From Linanthus parryae (lineage: Eukaryota > Streptophyta > Magnoliopsida > Ericales > Polemoniaceae): a stretch of 64,000 bases of DNA. The notes under the pieces were generated by a model. That model saw nothing but the letters and a program-made list of their open reading frames with translations. It searched no databases and was not told where the DNA came from. The position numbers and the translations under genes are program-made. Positions 32,205-44,921 of the stretch are shown here, piece after piece. Location: NCBI GenBank assembly GCA_023055425.1, contig JALGPY010000010.1, positions 17,953,363 to 18,017,362 on the forward strand, in the 5' to 3' direction. The first letter of the stretch is position 1. Each line of letters opens with the position of its first letter.

Positions 32205-34241
32205 CATAGTTATTAAACCCGGACCGACCCGGCCGGTCGACCGGTAACCCGGTGACCCGGAACCGGTCCGGGTCACTACTCAGTTTGTATATGTCACTGA
32301 CCCGGTCAAACCCACCCAAACCCGGTCAAACCCGGCGGGTTTGGTGATCAACCCGGTGACCCGGTCCGGGTTAACTGGGTTGAACCGGTCCGGAGATAAC
32401 ATGTTTTAAGCATTAAAAAACAAATTGAAATGCTCATATAAACATTTTTATTGAACATTTGTGTGATTGCATTCTTAATAAATGTAAAAAAGTGTTAAAC
32501 AACACATAAAATTAAGGGTAAAAGACATTTTGCACCCTCGTTAGATGGATTATATACAAAAAAAACCCTGTTGTTTGGGGATATACAAAAACCACCCCTG
32601 TCAGCTAACGGTGACTAACGGCAACTAACAGAACACGCTAAATACCCATTTTACCCTCAAATGAAAAAAAATGCCCTACGATATAAGTTTTGTTTTTCTC
32701 TACTACTCCTCATTTCTTCTCCACCACTCTCTCTCTTCCTCCTCATCCTCCCCACCTCCAGATCTGAAAACCCTAGCCACCACACCCAAGACCTCAGAAG
32801 TCATAAAACAAAAAAAGAAAGAACAATGGCTAAGAAATTCCATTCAACAATCTCTCTCTCTCTCTCTTAAAACTATAACCAACGCAGCCCTCACAGGCTC
32901 AAGCAAAACCACCGCCGCCACCACAATTCTCCCTCCGGTGAAGACAAATAGAACCGATGGACAGCCAGGAGGTCACCACCGCTATTGTCCGATGAGTGAA
33001 CTCGTCGATGGCGACAACTCCTCCGCCGATGAGTGAACAAACAAAACTCGTGGAAGTCACTGTCCGCCATCGACGAGATCCGGCGACATCTCCTATGCCC
33101 TTCCCCTCTTCACTCTGCGTCATCCACCGTCGACGAGATCCGGCGATTACCAAATCAGGCCAAGACCGCCACCATCACGCCTCTGATCCCCTCCTTCGTC
33201 CTCCTGACCCGATTCCCTCTCTCTGTCCTCTCTCTGTTCTTCTCGACGGAAACCCAGCACCGTGGGTATGTGAACATGGAGCGATTAAGGCTGAAATCGA
33301 CCGTGGGTTTGTGAACATCGACCGATTCCCCCTCTGTCCCCTCCTTCGTCTTCGTGACGCGATTCCCCCTCTCCGATTCGGTGGATTTAACTCCGATCGG
33401 AGCGATTAAGAGCCAAAATTTGGGTTTTTCTTATTTGAGTCTGATTGGAGGAACTTGCCTAAATTTGGGTTTCTAGCAGATTGTAGATAGGCTCCACTTT
33501 TGGGTTTATGATGTATCTGGTATATGTAGCCTATATGCTTGTATTCATCTTAGTAACGTGTAGTAGTTTGTAGTTATGTAGTAGTATCCACCTTGATTGT
33601 TAGGGTTGTTGTTGTTGTAGGCATGAATGGGGTGTTCTTCGTGTTCTTGGTGTCAAACTTCTTAGGATTGATGGTGAGTGGTGTTCTTGTAGACATTTGT
33701 TGTTGTTTTTGTTGATGTTGTGTTGGTATTGGTGTTGGTGGTTGTGGTGGTGTTGGTGGTGGTGGTGGTGGTGGTGCTGGTAGGGTGGTGGTGGTGTTGC
33801 TGTTGCTGGTAGGAGGGTGGTGGTGGTGGTGGTCAAGAACATTAAGAACATTAACAAAATAAACCCAAAAACACAAAGAGGGGCAAAATGGTCATAAAAA
33901 ATTCATATTGCACCCCCTACCTTCTGACACTAATAGAAGGGTGGTATTTGTCCAACGTCCATCCACTCATAGGGCGGTTTATGTATATCCCCCAACAACA
34001 AGGGGTTTTTTGTATATAACCCATCTAAGGAGGGTGTAAAATGTCTTTTACCCTAAAATTAATAACTTGAGCTATTATATGTCAATTTCTAATATATTTT
34101 ACTATAAATATATACTATAATATATTATTAATAATTTATTATTGACCCACCGGTCCGACCAGTGACCCGCCGGTTGGACTGGTGACCCAGTGACCCGGAA
34201 TCTTTGCCGGGTCAACCACCGGTCCGGGTTTAATAACTATG
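32205..34241. mobile_element. Non-autonomous hAT element containing a Mutator-like element
   Basis: The ends CATAGTTATTAAACCCGG are inverted copies of each other. The 8-bp target duplication AATTTGGC is perfect (32197-32204 and 34242-34249). Without the nested element it is about 490 bp. The ends are filled with GACCCGG and ACCGGTC repeats. The right end is repeated in the downstream tandem array. Confidence 0.9.
32516..34053. mobile_element. Mutator-like element, copy 1 (1538 bp)
   Basis: Inverted repeats of about 85 bp start GGGTAAAAGACATTTTGCAC. The 9-bp target duplication TAAAATTAA is perfect (32507-32515 and 34054-34062). The inside has a pyrimidine-rich leader, a GC-rich coding-like block (32880-33410), and a GTT/GGT-rich tract (33600-33830). 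No transposase is present. It may be a Pack-MULE carrying gene fragments, but no parent gene was recognised. Confidence 0.92.
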
Positions 34242-37200
34242 AATTTGGCATATGACTTAGCTTAAGCTAGAGTAGTGGGGTTGAGTAGCTTCAATGCTCA
34301 TTTGATGTCTGTTTTGAGTCACTAATGAAGATTGAAATGAAGTATTTCTCATTTGAACCAGGATAAATAGCCTTCACCCTAGGCCTCATTTGATCAAATC
34401 ATATTCACTAACAGTACTATTTCATTGTATCTTGTTAAACTCATCAATGATATATCCTCCTGGCCAGGGTTAGCTAACTCTCTACACACTAGCAAAAGTT
34501 CTTGCCATTCCATTCATCCATTTCAGCCCAAAATCATTCATCAGCTTCACCTTCTACTTCTAAATACTAGGACAATTTTTTGCTCACCTGTGACTAAAAG
34601 TATCTGTTAATTTGAGTGAGTCACCCTAGGGATGCTTCCCTTTGACTTTGGGAACCTCAATTTAGGTATCGGCAACCCTGTACCAGTAAGATTGCGAAGA
34701 GGGGTCATTAACTGAGTTTGAAGTTTCTTACCAATTTAACATCATAGTCGAATATTGTTAGATTATTTAGTTTCTATATTAGGTCGGTAATATGGTTGTG
34801 TTTCCTAATTATTCCATTACCTAGTTCCTTTAATTTCTTGTCGACCAAGTAATGGTCGCCTATTTATAAGCTCGCTGTACTCGTTGATTATAAACATTCA
34901 ATAATATTATTCTTATGATATTTAATCATGGTATCAGAGCATAATCGCTCTTGGTGGCCTAACACCCTTTTTGCTTCTCTGGCGGGTGCCTCTACTACAA
35001 GTCTCCGGTTGGATCAACTACCGCCGGACCACTAGCCTCTTTTTATGCATTTTTTTTTCGGTGAACCCTAGCTCCCGCTGCAGCCGTCTCAACTAGACGC
35101 CCCAAACTTAACGTCAGTTTTCTTCCTCCTTTCAAATGCCGACAAACTTGGTACAGCTCCACCACTCCAGTTCGACGTTGGCTCAGCACCGACTGTGAGT
35201 ATCGTCAGCACAGCGCCGTCAGTCGCAGGCCCTTCTTACCGCCGGTCTTCAATAAGGTCTCTTGCAGTGCCGCTAGCTCGGATACCTTGTTTCAGTGCTG
35301 TAAATTTGGTCCCTTACAGCACCTGCTTGTCACTTTCCTTGTCCATATTGGCGACGCCTCCTTCGCCGTGATCCACAGTTCTTCCCTCGGCGACCACCCT
35401 TGTTCTCGCTTTTCCGATGGTTCAGATGCTTTTCACCTACCAGCCGCCTTGCCCAAATTTGTCTCCGCCTCCTTATTGTTCGTCTCCATCACAAAATCGT
35501 CTTTGGTTGTGGATCTCAAAATTGCACCCAGGATCCGACTTCCTTCTCAGTGCTCTGCCTTCGCGTCCCCCTCCGATCAGCACTCAGTGGATTTCATCAA
35601 GGTTTCTCTGTTCACCGTTTTGTTCTTGGTTCGATCATTGAGTCTGGGTCTCGTTGCTTCAGTAGGTTCTTGCCACCTTACCACTCACCATGGCAGCCTG
35701 ATTCATTTATGTCTCCCTCGTATTAGGGATATTTTGAGCCCTAATTTGATATTTCCTTCTTAGTCCAAATTTTGAATTATTGAGGTTTGACTCCTTATTT
35801 TTCTCCCATCCTCTATATCGGTCATACACTTTCCGTATGTCTCCTCATGGAACCATATATTTTTTAAATACTACAAATGTGCCCTCCACATTCTTTCTTA
35901 ACTCACCATGGTCATCTGTTCTCGACACAATATGTTGTAAAACTATTTTTTCTTCTTCACAATATATCACTATATGTTGTAAATTAATAACTTGAGCTAT
36001 TATATGTCAATTTCTAATATATTTTACTATAATATATTATTAATAATTTATTATTGACCCACTGGTCCGACCAGTGACCCGCCGGTTGGACTGGTGACCC
36101 ACTGACCCGGAATCTTTGCCGGGTTAACCACCGGTCCGGGATTAATAACTATGAATTTGGCATATGACTTAGCTTAAGCTAGTGTAGTGGGGTTGTGTAG
36201 TTTCAATGCTCATTTGATGTCTGTTTTGAGTCACTAATGAAGATTGAAATGAAGTATTTCTCATTTGAACCAGGATAAATAGCCTTCACCCTAGGCCTCA
36301 TTTGATCAAATCGTATTCACTAACAGTACTATTTCATTGTATCTTGTTAAACTTATCAATGATATATCCTCCTGGCCAGGGTTAGCTAACTCTCTACACA
36401 CTAGCAAAAGTTCTTGCCATTCCATTCATCCATTTCAGCCCAAAATCAATCATCAGCTTCACCTTCTAAATACTAGGACAATTTTTTGCTCACCTGTGAC
36501 TAAAAGTATCTGTTAATTTGAGTGAGTCAACCTAGGGATGCTTCCCTTTGACTTTGCGAACCTCAATTTAGGTATCGGCAACCCTGTACCAGTAAGATTG
36601 CGAAGAGGGGTCATTAACTGAGTTTGAAGTTTCTTACCAATTTAACTTGGTCGGCTTGGCTCTATGAGCCACTTCTTAAAGATTTTAACATTATAGTCGA
36701 ATATTGTTAGATTATTTAGTTTCTATATTAGGTCGGTAATATGGTTGTGTTTCCTAATTATTCCATTACCTAGTTCCTTTAATTTCTTGTCGACCAAGTA
36801 ATGGTCGCCTATTTATAAGCTCGCTGTACTCGTTGATTATCAACATTCAATAATATTATTCTTATGATATTTTAATCATGGTATCAGAGCATAATCGCTC
36901 TTGGTGGCCTAACACCCTTTTTGCTTCGCTGGCGGGTGCCTCTACTACATGTCTCCGGTTGGATCTACTACCGCCGGACCACTAGCCTCTTTTTATGCAT
37001 TTTTTTTCCGGTGAACCCTAGCTCCCGCTGCAGCCGTCTCAACTAGACGCCCCAAACTTAACGTCAGTTTTCTTTCTCCTTTCAAATGCCGACAAACTTG
37101 GAACAGTTCCACCACTCCAGTTCGACGTTGGCTCAGCACCGACTGTGAGTATCGTCAGCACAGCCGTCAGTCGCAGGCCCTTCTTACCGCCGGTCTTCAA

Positions 37201-39864
37201 TACGGTCTCTTGCAGTGCCACTAACTCGGATAGCTTGTTTCAGTGATGTAAATTTGGTCCCTTACAGCACCTGTTTGTCACTTTCCTTGTCCATATTGGC
37301 GACGCCTCCTTCGCCCTGATCCACAGTTCTTCCCTCGGCGACCACCCTTGTTCTCGCTTTTCCTTTGGTTCAGATGCTTTTCACCTACCAGCCGCCTTGC
37401 CCAAATTTGTCCAAGCCTCCATATTGTTCGTCTCCATCATCACAAAATCGTCTTTGGTTGTGGATCTCAAAATTGCACCCAGGATCCGACTTCCTTCTCA
37501 GTGCTCTGCCTTCGCGTCCCCCTCCGATCAGCACTCAGTGGATTTCATCAAGGTTTCTCTGTTCACCGTTTTGTTCTTGGTTCGATCATTGAGTCTGGGT
37601 CTCGTTGCTTCAGTAGGTTCTTGCCACCTTACCACTCACCATGGCAGCCTGATTCATTTATGTCTCCCTCGTATTAGGGATATTTTGAGCCCTAATTTGA
37701 TATTTCCTTCTTAGTCCAAATTTTGAATTATTGAGGTTTGACTCCTTATTTTTCTCCCATCCTCTATATCGGTCAGACACTTTCCGTATATCTCCTCATG
37801 GAACCATATATTTTTTAAATACTACAAATGTGCCCTCCACATTCTTTCTTAACTCACCATGGTCATCTGTTTTCGACACTATGTTGTAAAACTATTTTTT
37901 CTTCTTCACAATATATCACAATATGTTGTAAATTAATAACTTGAGCTATTATATGTCAATTTCTAATATATTTTACTATAATATATTATTAATAATTTAT
38001 TATTGACCCACCGGTCCGACCAGTGACCCGCCGGTTGGACTGGTGACCCACTGACCCGGAATCTTTGCCGGGTCAACCACCGGTCCGGGTTTAATATTTA
38101 TGAATTTGGCATATGACTTAGCTTAAGCTAGTGTAGTGGGGTTGAGTAGCTTCAATGCTCATTTGATGTCTGTTTTGAGTCACTAATGAATTGAAATGAA
38201 GTATTTCTCATTTGAACCAGGATAAATAGCCTTCACCCTAGGCCTCATTTAATCAAATTGTATTCACTAACAGTACTATTTCATTGTATCTTGTTAAACT
38301 CATCAATGATATATCCTCCTGGCCAGGGTTAGCTAACTCTCTACACACTAGCAAAAGTTCTTGCCATTCCATTCAATCCATTTCAGCCCAAAATCAATCA
38401 TCAGCTTCACCTTCTAAATACTAGGACAATTTTTTGCTCACCTGTGACTAAAAGTATCTGTTAATTTGAGTGAGTCACCCTAGGGATGCTTCCTTTTGAC
38501 TTTGGGAACCTCAATTTAGGTATCGGCAACCCTGTACCAGTAAGATTGCGGAGAGAGGTCATTAACTGAGTTTGAAGTTTCTTACCAATTAAACTTGGTC
38601 GGCTTGGCTCTATGAGCCACTTAAAGATTTTAACATCATAGTCGAATATTGTTAGATTATTTAGTTTCTATATTAGGTCGGTAATATGGTTGTGTTTCCT
38701 AATTATTCCATTACCTAGTTCCTTTAATTTTTTGTCGACGAAGTAATGGTCGCCTATTTATAAGCTCGCTGTACTCGTTGATTATCAACATTCAATAATA
38801 TTATTCTTATGATATTTTAATCATGGTATCAGAGCATAATCGCTCCTGGTGGCCTAACACCCTTTTTGCTTCTCTGGCGGGTGCCTCTACTACAAGTCTC
38901 CAGTTGGATCAACTACTGCTGGACCACTAGCCTCTTTTTATGCATTTTTTTTCCGGTGAACCCTAGCTCCCGCTGCGGCCGTCTCAACTAGACGCCCCAA
39001 ACTTAACGTCAGTTTTCTTCCTCCTTTCAAATGCCGACAAACTTGGAACAGCTCCACCACTCCAGTTCGACGTTGGCTCAGCACCGACTGTGAGTATCGT
39101 CAGCACAGCCGTCAGTCGCAGGTCCTTCTTACCGCCGGTCTTCAATACGGTCTCTTGCAGTGCCGCTAACTCGGATAGCTTGTTTCAGTGATGTAAATTT
39201 GGTCTCTTACAACAACTGTTTGTCACTTTCCTTGTCCATATTGGCGACGCCTCCTTCGCCCTGATCCACAGTTCTTCCCTCGGCGACCACCCTTGTTCTC
39301 GCTTTTCCGATGGTTCAGATGCTTTTCACCTACCAGCCGCCTTGCCCAAATTTGTCTCCGCCTCCTTATTGTTCGTCTCCATCATCACAAAATCGTCTTT
39401 GGTTGTGGATCTCAAAATTGCACCCAGGATCCGACTTCCTTCTCAGTGCTCTGCCTTCGCGTCCCCCTCCGATCAGCACTCAGTGGATTTCATCAAGGTT
39501 TCTCTGTTCACCTCTTTGTTCTTGGTTCGATCATTGAGTCTGGGTCTCGTTGCTTCAGTAGGTTCTCGCCACCTTACCACTCACCATGGCAGCCTGATTC
39601 ATTTATGTCTCCCTCGTATTAGGGATATTTTGAGCCCTAATTTGATATTTCCTTCTTAGTCCAAATTTTGAATTATTGAGGTTTGACTCCTTATTTTTCT
39701 CCCATCCTCTATATCGGTCATACACTTTCCGTATATCTCCTCATGGAACCATATATTTTTTAAATACTACAAATGTGCCCTCCACATTCTTTCTTAACTC
39801 ACCATGGTCATCTGTTCTCGACACAATATGTTGTAAAACTATTTTTTCTTCTTCACAATATATC
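34056..39864 (+). repeat. Three tandem copies of a ~1.94-kb unit
   Basis: Units begin at 34056, 35981 and 37930, each with AAATTAATAACTTGAGC. Each unit contains the right end of the hAT, a piece of decayed gypsy gag on the minus strand, and the LTR, primer site and 5' internal part of an LTR element. Units 2 and 3 keep about 44 bp (TTGGTCGGCTTGGCTC and following) that unit 1 lacks. The left breakpoint falls inside the target site of Mutator-like copy 1. Confidence 0.92.
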
Positions 39865-40363
39865 GCAAAACTCTTTTCTTTTTCTTCATCTTCTTCTTCC
39901 CGCCACAATATGTCGTAAAACTATTTTCTCTTGATCGAGTATTATCCTTATTTGTTGCTTCATCTAGTACAACATTCTTATTCCTCTACTTTGCTCAGTG
40001 AGCTCCTCTACCCGGCCTTTGCAGCCACTTTGGCCTTCTCAGCCGACCTTCGCAGCCTCTGTGGCCTTTTCCACACCCGCCTTCATAACCGCTTGGCCTT
40101 CTCCGCCACTGCTATGATGTATGCTTACAACTCAATATTTGCACATTGAGTTTGAGGGGGGATGTAAGAGATATTATCATTATAGTAGATTATTGTTAGG
40201 TTATTAGTTTCTATATTATGGTGTTAATATGATTGTGTTTACTAGTTTAGATGATTCCATTACCTAGTTCATTTTAATTTTTTGTTGACTAAGTATAGGT
40301 CGCCTATTTGTAGGCTTGTTGTACTCGTTGATTATAACACTCGATAATATTATTCCTCTTACA
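34739..40363 (+). mobile_element. Non-autonomous LTR retrotransposon (TRIM/LARD-like) with triplicated 5' part
   Basis: Each unit holds an LTR of roughly 190 bp (first copy about 34739-34928) followed by TGGTATCAGAGC (first at 34929-34940), a perfect initiator-Met primer site. The 3' LTR is 40163-40363 (TGTAAGAG to CTCTTACA), preceded by the polypurine tract GAGGGGGGA. No Gag, protease or polymerase domain is visible; the ORFs of about 105-158 codons near 35287, 37397 and 39342 are the same frame in the three copies and resemble no known protein. It would depend on enzymes from other elements. Confidence 0.75.
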
Positions 40364-40494
40364 TTTTATCACCATTTCCCTCCTTGGTGGTACGCTGGAT
40401 GACACTGCCGTACAGCTGTCGCCTGTAGAGTCCACCATTGGTCCCTTAAATTTCTCGGAGTGGTGGTCACCGACGAGGAGATTGAAATTGTTTA
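40364..40494 (-). pseudogene. Gag N-terminal piece of the minus-strand chromovirus
   Basis: A short minus-strand stretch next to the 3' LTR of the preceding element; one frame reads NLLVGDHHSEKFKGPMVDST. It was separated from the leader at 42379 by the Stowaway insertion. Assignment rests on position more than on sequence. Confidence 0.4.
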
Positions 40495-41643
40495 CTCCCT
40501 CCGTCCGAAAATGTTTGTCTTTTTTGCCATTTTGCTTTGTCCCAAGATTATGTTTTTGGAAATATAACCACCTTTCACTTGTTTTTCCACTCTTACCCTT
40601 CATTAATTACTTTTACTTTATGTATATGGGACCACATGTATTACCATTGTTAATATGTGAGGGTATGGTAGTGCTTGTAGGGGTGCAACTTGGACGGGTT
40701 GAACCCGACCAACCCGAACCCAACCCGGACTAAAGTCGGGCTTGGACACATATTTTGAGTAATTTGGACGGGCTCGGACAAAAATTCTTAACCCGAATTG
40801 GAATTAGGGTTGGGTTTGGGTAGGAATATTCAACGATGGGCTAGCCCGAATTGCCCGATTTGTATACTCATTACACATAAATGTTAAATTTAAATGTTAT
40901 ATTTGGAGATTATTATATAGCATATTTATCAAAATCTATTATTTTTCTATCAATTATTAGCGATATTTTTAATTTTGTTTATGTTTTAACTTACAGTTTT
41001 TTTTCATAAAATATTTAGGGTCAATTACTAATCTACCATTTCCAGTTTGGGGTAATAATCCATTTAACACCTACAGTTTCGAAACTCTCTTAATAACCCC
41101 TCCAGTTGTTGATTGAAAACAAACAACAACTTGGGTAAATTCCGTCCAAATTATTCTGTTAGTTAACAGTTATTTGAGGGGCAAATTTGTCAACTCAAAA
41201 AACAATATGAACACTAATAACTATGTCTCACCATCGCCGTTACCACTGCCAGCAGAAACCCAGAATTTGGCAATTTTCTCCGGCCTATTTATCGAGAGAA
41301 GGCAGAGGAGTAGAAGAAGAATAGAAGAAGAAGAAAAAGAGGACAGAGGAGGAGGAGGCAGAGAAGAAGAAGCCCAGATCCCGGCAACCCGCCACCACCA
41401 TCATCGCAACAACCGCCACATCCACCACCACCGTTCTTCAACAAACCAAACCACCACCACTACTACCACCGTCCTCCAACAATCGAAACCCCCAAATCTG
41501 ACCCCAACCCAAACCCAATCGAAGCCGCCATCTCCATCTCAGACTTCACCCTATCGAAACCCCAAATTAACGACCGACAGTGAACGAACCCTCAACTCTC
41601 GATCTCTGCTCTCACTCTCCCAGCCTCTCTTTCTCTTCTAATG

Positions 41644-41683
<40 letters not shown>

Positions 41684-42376
41684 AGATTGGAAAATCAACT
41701 AGATCGGGAATTGTATCTCTCTATCTCTCAACATATTGGAAAATCAACTAGATCGGGAATTGTATCTCTCTCTCTATCGGAAAATTTTCAGTGGGTGGGT
41801 TCTCGAATTTGCGTCTATGGTGGTCGAAGAACAGGGGCAGGCGAATGACGACGTGATTGGGAGAGCGGGATGATTCTGGGTGTTTTGATGGTTGTAGAAG
41901 ACGAAGAGAAATATTGTGTCTTATTTTTTAGACTTAAATGGAAATCCTTGTATAAATGGAAAAAAGTCACTTTAACAATATATAGTCATTATTTTTTAGA
42001 CTTGAAAAATTGGATTGTCTACATTTGGTATATATTTTAATATGCAAGTTATTAACTTAACTTTGAGGGGACAATTAAAACTGAGTTGAATTTGATAATT
42101 ATGTTAATTTATTTAGTTCAATAGGCTAGCCTGAATTCAACCCGAACCCGAATTGGTTTGTTCGAATTTGGGCTTAGACGGGTCGGCAATGCTCCTAACC
42201 CGGGCTGGGCTGGGCTTGGGCAACCCCGACAGAATTCGGGCTTGGGCTTGGACAAGGGTCTCAACCCGCCCAGCCCACCCGAGTTGCAGTGCTAAGTGCT
42301 TGTTCTTGACATCTTTTTTCACTACCTTAATATATGTGAAAAGTCAAAGAAGACTAACATTATGGGACGGAGAGAA
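40495..42376. mobile_element. Stowaway-type MITE carrying a nested hAT
   Basis: The ends are CTCCCTCCGTCC and, inverted, TTCTCTCCGTCC, the Stowaway (Tc1/mariner) terminus. A TA duplication flanks it (40493-40494 and 42377-42378). Without the hAT it is about 257 bp. Confidence 0.88.
40678..42294. mobile_element. Non-autonomous hAT element nested in the Stowaway
   Basis: The ends are TAGGGGTGCAACTTGG and, inverted, TAGCACTGCAACTCGG. The 8-bp target duplication AGTGCTTG is perfect (40670-40677 and 42295-42302). Inside, from about 41021, AGGGTCAATTACTAATCTACC starts what looks like another insert; its other end was not found. A (CT)n microsatellite lies at about 41646-41682. The ORF at 41174-41641 is low-complexity and unlikely to be coding. 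Confidence 0.87.
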
Positions 42377-42378
42377 TA

Positions 42379-42919
42379 TCAATTTGTTGGCCTTATCATC
42401 CAACTTATCCCCTTACTCACCTTCAAATCTATCTCTTGCAGATAAGATCAGACCTCGTCACTCAATTTTTCCATCTTCACCTGCGGTTGATTTAGTCATT
42501 CTTCTGGTTGTGGTCATACGACTAGCCGAGAACCGATGGCTCTGATACTAATTGGAAGGGTTGGGATCCAAACCCTAATTTACAAACAAGACCAATCAAA
42601 GAGGGAGGATATTCATGGGAATTTGGGAGAGTGAATTGGATTGATTCTTCAGAAAAAAAGGAATGAATGATTTGGGAGAACAAGCCTCTCCCTTAACTGT
42701 ATAGCTAAACGACAAACAAGAATTAACAATTTAATTAAAATATCTCTCTCTTGAGGCACCGTTTTGTACTAAAACATCGTTGCATCACTAATTCTCCGAT
42801 CGGGCCATCCGTTGGTGGATCGGGTCAATTATAGACCCGATTCGTGTCATAATACTGTAGCATTTGGAGATGATGGCTGTTCATTGTCTTCATCCCTCTC
42901 TGTCTTGATTCGTGACATA
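42379..42919 (-). mobile_element. Leader, primer site and 5' LTR of the minus-strand chromovirus
   Basis: GGCTCTGATACTAATTGG at 42538-42555 is a primer-site complement. The LTR (42555-42919, 365 bp) ends GATTCGTGACA and aligns with the split LTR at 16845-18359. Everything between the two belongs to this element or to later insertions in it. Confidence 0.72.
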
Positions 42920-43745
42920 CGATTTTCTCCAAATTTGATTTGAAGTCAGGCTGGTCAAGCTCGAGGATAAGGCCAAAACAGCTTCTTGAACCCAGGATGT
43001 ACGTTACGAAGTTGTTGTCATGCGTTCGGTAACACCAATGCACCTTCTACGTTACGTTCCAATCTCTCATGAATAATCTATTTAGATTTTATTTGCAGAA
43101 ATTTGTGTTGTGCTTTTTTTTCTTTGATGATACTTCGGTCTTGTACCTACAAACGCAGTAGCCAGCTTTTGTACTGGGAGGGTTACAACCAGATGTGCAG
43201 CTGCTTGTTAAGTCTTGCAACACTTGTCAAATTAACATATATGCTGCCCTCCGACCTGCGAGACTTCTTCAACCCTTACCCCTACCTCAGCAAGTCTGGG
43301 AAGATATCTTAATGGACTTCAATAGCGGCCTTTTCCGAGCTATGGGCGTAGATACTATTCTGGTGGTGGTTGATCGAATGACCAAATATTGCCACTTCTT
43401 TCATCCTCGCCACCCATATTCTGCTTAAGATGTTGCACCTTCAAACAAATGGGCAAATGAGGTTGTTAACCACTTTCTTGAGACGTGTATGCATTGTTTT
43501 GCAAGCACCAGACCCTCTCAATGGCCTAAATGATTTGACTTGGGCTAAGTATTGATTAATATCCCCATTCAAGGCTTTGTAAGGTAGAGACTAGAGACCC
43601 TCCTGCCTTGCTTAAACTCGATGGACAATCTGCAGTTGAGGAGGTCAATCAGTTGCTGGATGCTTGCAGTGCCATTCTCGACGAACTTGAGAGCACTTTA
43701 CTCGAGGCTCAAGCTGAAATGATAGCTAACAGCTGATAGAAAATG
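42920..43745 (+). pseudogene. Integrase part of the decayed + strand gypsy element
   Basis: Broken + frames give a zinc-binding relic (LLVKSCNTCQINIYA, about 43198), the integrase core with ILMDFNSGLFRAMG and ILVVVDRMTKYCHFF (about 43308-43400), then the C-terminal region (about 43560-43735: LDGQSAVEEVNQLLDACSA). This is the same orientation and domain order as 14979-16844 and is probably its 3' half, 26 kb away. Confidence 0.72.
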
Positions 43746-43770
43746 TAGGGATGTGCAGTTCCAACCTTAA

Positions 43771-44921
43771 GGTTGTGTTTGATAACCGTGATTTGAATTT
43801 GGATTTGAAATCCAAAATTTAAAATTCTGAAATTTAAAATACCAGGGGACTTGAAATTTTCCGTTTGGATGCTTGTTCTAACTCTAGTTATGAATTTGGA
43901 TTTGTTTGTTTTGTTTTGTTTTGTTTTTTTTTTTTGTTTTTTTGTTTTTTTTTTTTTTTTTTTGTTTTTTTTTTTTTTTTTTCGAAAATTGGTTATTATC
44001 TAATTTAAAGAATAAACACATATGTGAGCTTGGCCCAGTGGTTTGTTATGAACTCATCAGAGCCTGCTGCGTGTGAGGGGTTCAGATCCGGTTCGATTTT
44101 CACAAGAAGCAACTTTTATCTAGTTGTATAGTAATTTTTGAGACACCATCTCTCAGCTTCATTTGACAAAAACGGCGGTTAGAGCAACTCCAACAGCAGG
44201 TGTATAAACTGTCCTTGGCACAAATATAGGCCAGATTTGCCCAAAAACCTGCTCCAACAGATGGTGCAAAATCTGGCCTATATTTGCACCTGGCCTATTT
44301 TTAGACCAAATCTGGCCAAAACTGAGGACAATTGAACCCTGGAGTAAAAAATTAAAAAAATTAATTTTAATGGTCTCATCCTCCTCTTATGCTTCTCTGC
44401 CAATTCAATGTTCGGATTGTGGGAAAAATGACTCTTGTAAAAAAATAAATAAAAAATAAAAAATAAAAAACTAAATAAAAAATAAAAAAATTACTCACTA
44501 CAAATTAACTAATTCGTTATTTTTATGCAAAAAAAGAGTTTCTTTATTATATATAAAGTAACATGATTGTGTGAAATGAAAAAATTATAAAATAGTAAAA
44601 TAATGCAGGTGGCCTATATTTAGGCCATCTGCTGGATCAACAACTCAAAAAGTATTGGTGTAAAATTTAGGACAGGTACAAATATAGTCCAAGGACTGTT
44701 TTGCTGTTGGAGATGCTCTTACTAATTCGGCTTTAAAGCACCACACGCCTTGATTTCAAATGACAGGGTATTTGGTGGAATCTGAAATTATTAACAATAC
44801 GGAGGTATGGATTTGTCCCAAATCAAATTCAAGCCTCCTATAAATGTCCAAACATCATATTTGATTCCAAATCTCACCAAATCCAAATCAACCCCAAATC
44901 CGTGGCTATCCAAACAGACCG
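43771..44921. mobile_element. PIF/Harbinger-type MITE
   Basis: The ends GGTTGTGTTTGATAACCGTG and, inverted, GGTCTGTTTGGATAGCCACG pair. TAA flanks both ends (43768-43770 and about 44922-44924). A T-rich low-complexity tract lies at about 43907-43982. A second MITE is nested inside. Confidence 0.72.
44182..44718. mobile_element. Nested Harbinger/Tourist-type MITE
   Basis: The ends GAGCAACTCCAACAGCAG and, inverted, GAGCATCTCCAACAGC pair. The TTA target duplication is at 44179-44181 and 44719-44721. An A-rich tract lies at about 44438-44490. Confidence 0.85.

Noticed and set aside
33600..33840. CRISPR-like or regulatory array in the GTT/GGT repeats
   Set aside because: It is simple-sequence repeat within a Mutator-like element, without regular spacers.
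16840..42924. A 5-bp target duplication for the large minus-strand chromovirus
   Set aside because: AAGTT precedes the left LTR but TACGA follows the right LTR. The pairing rests on LTR similarity and orientation only.
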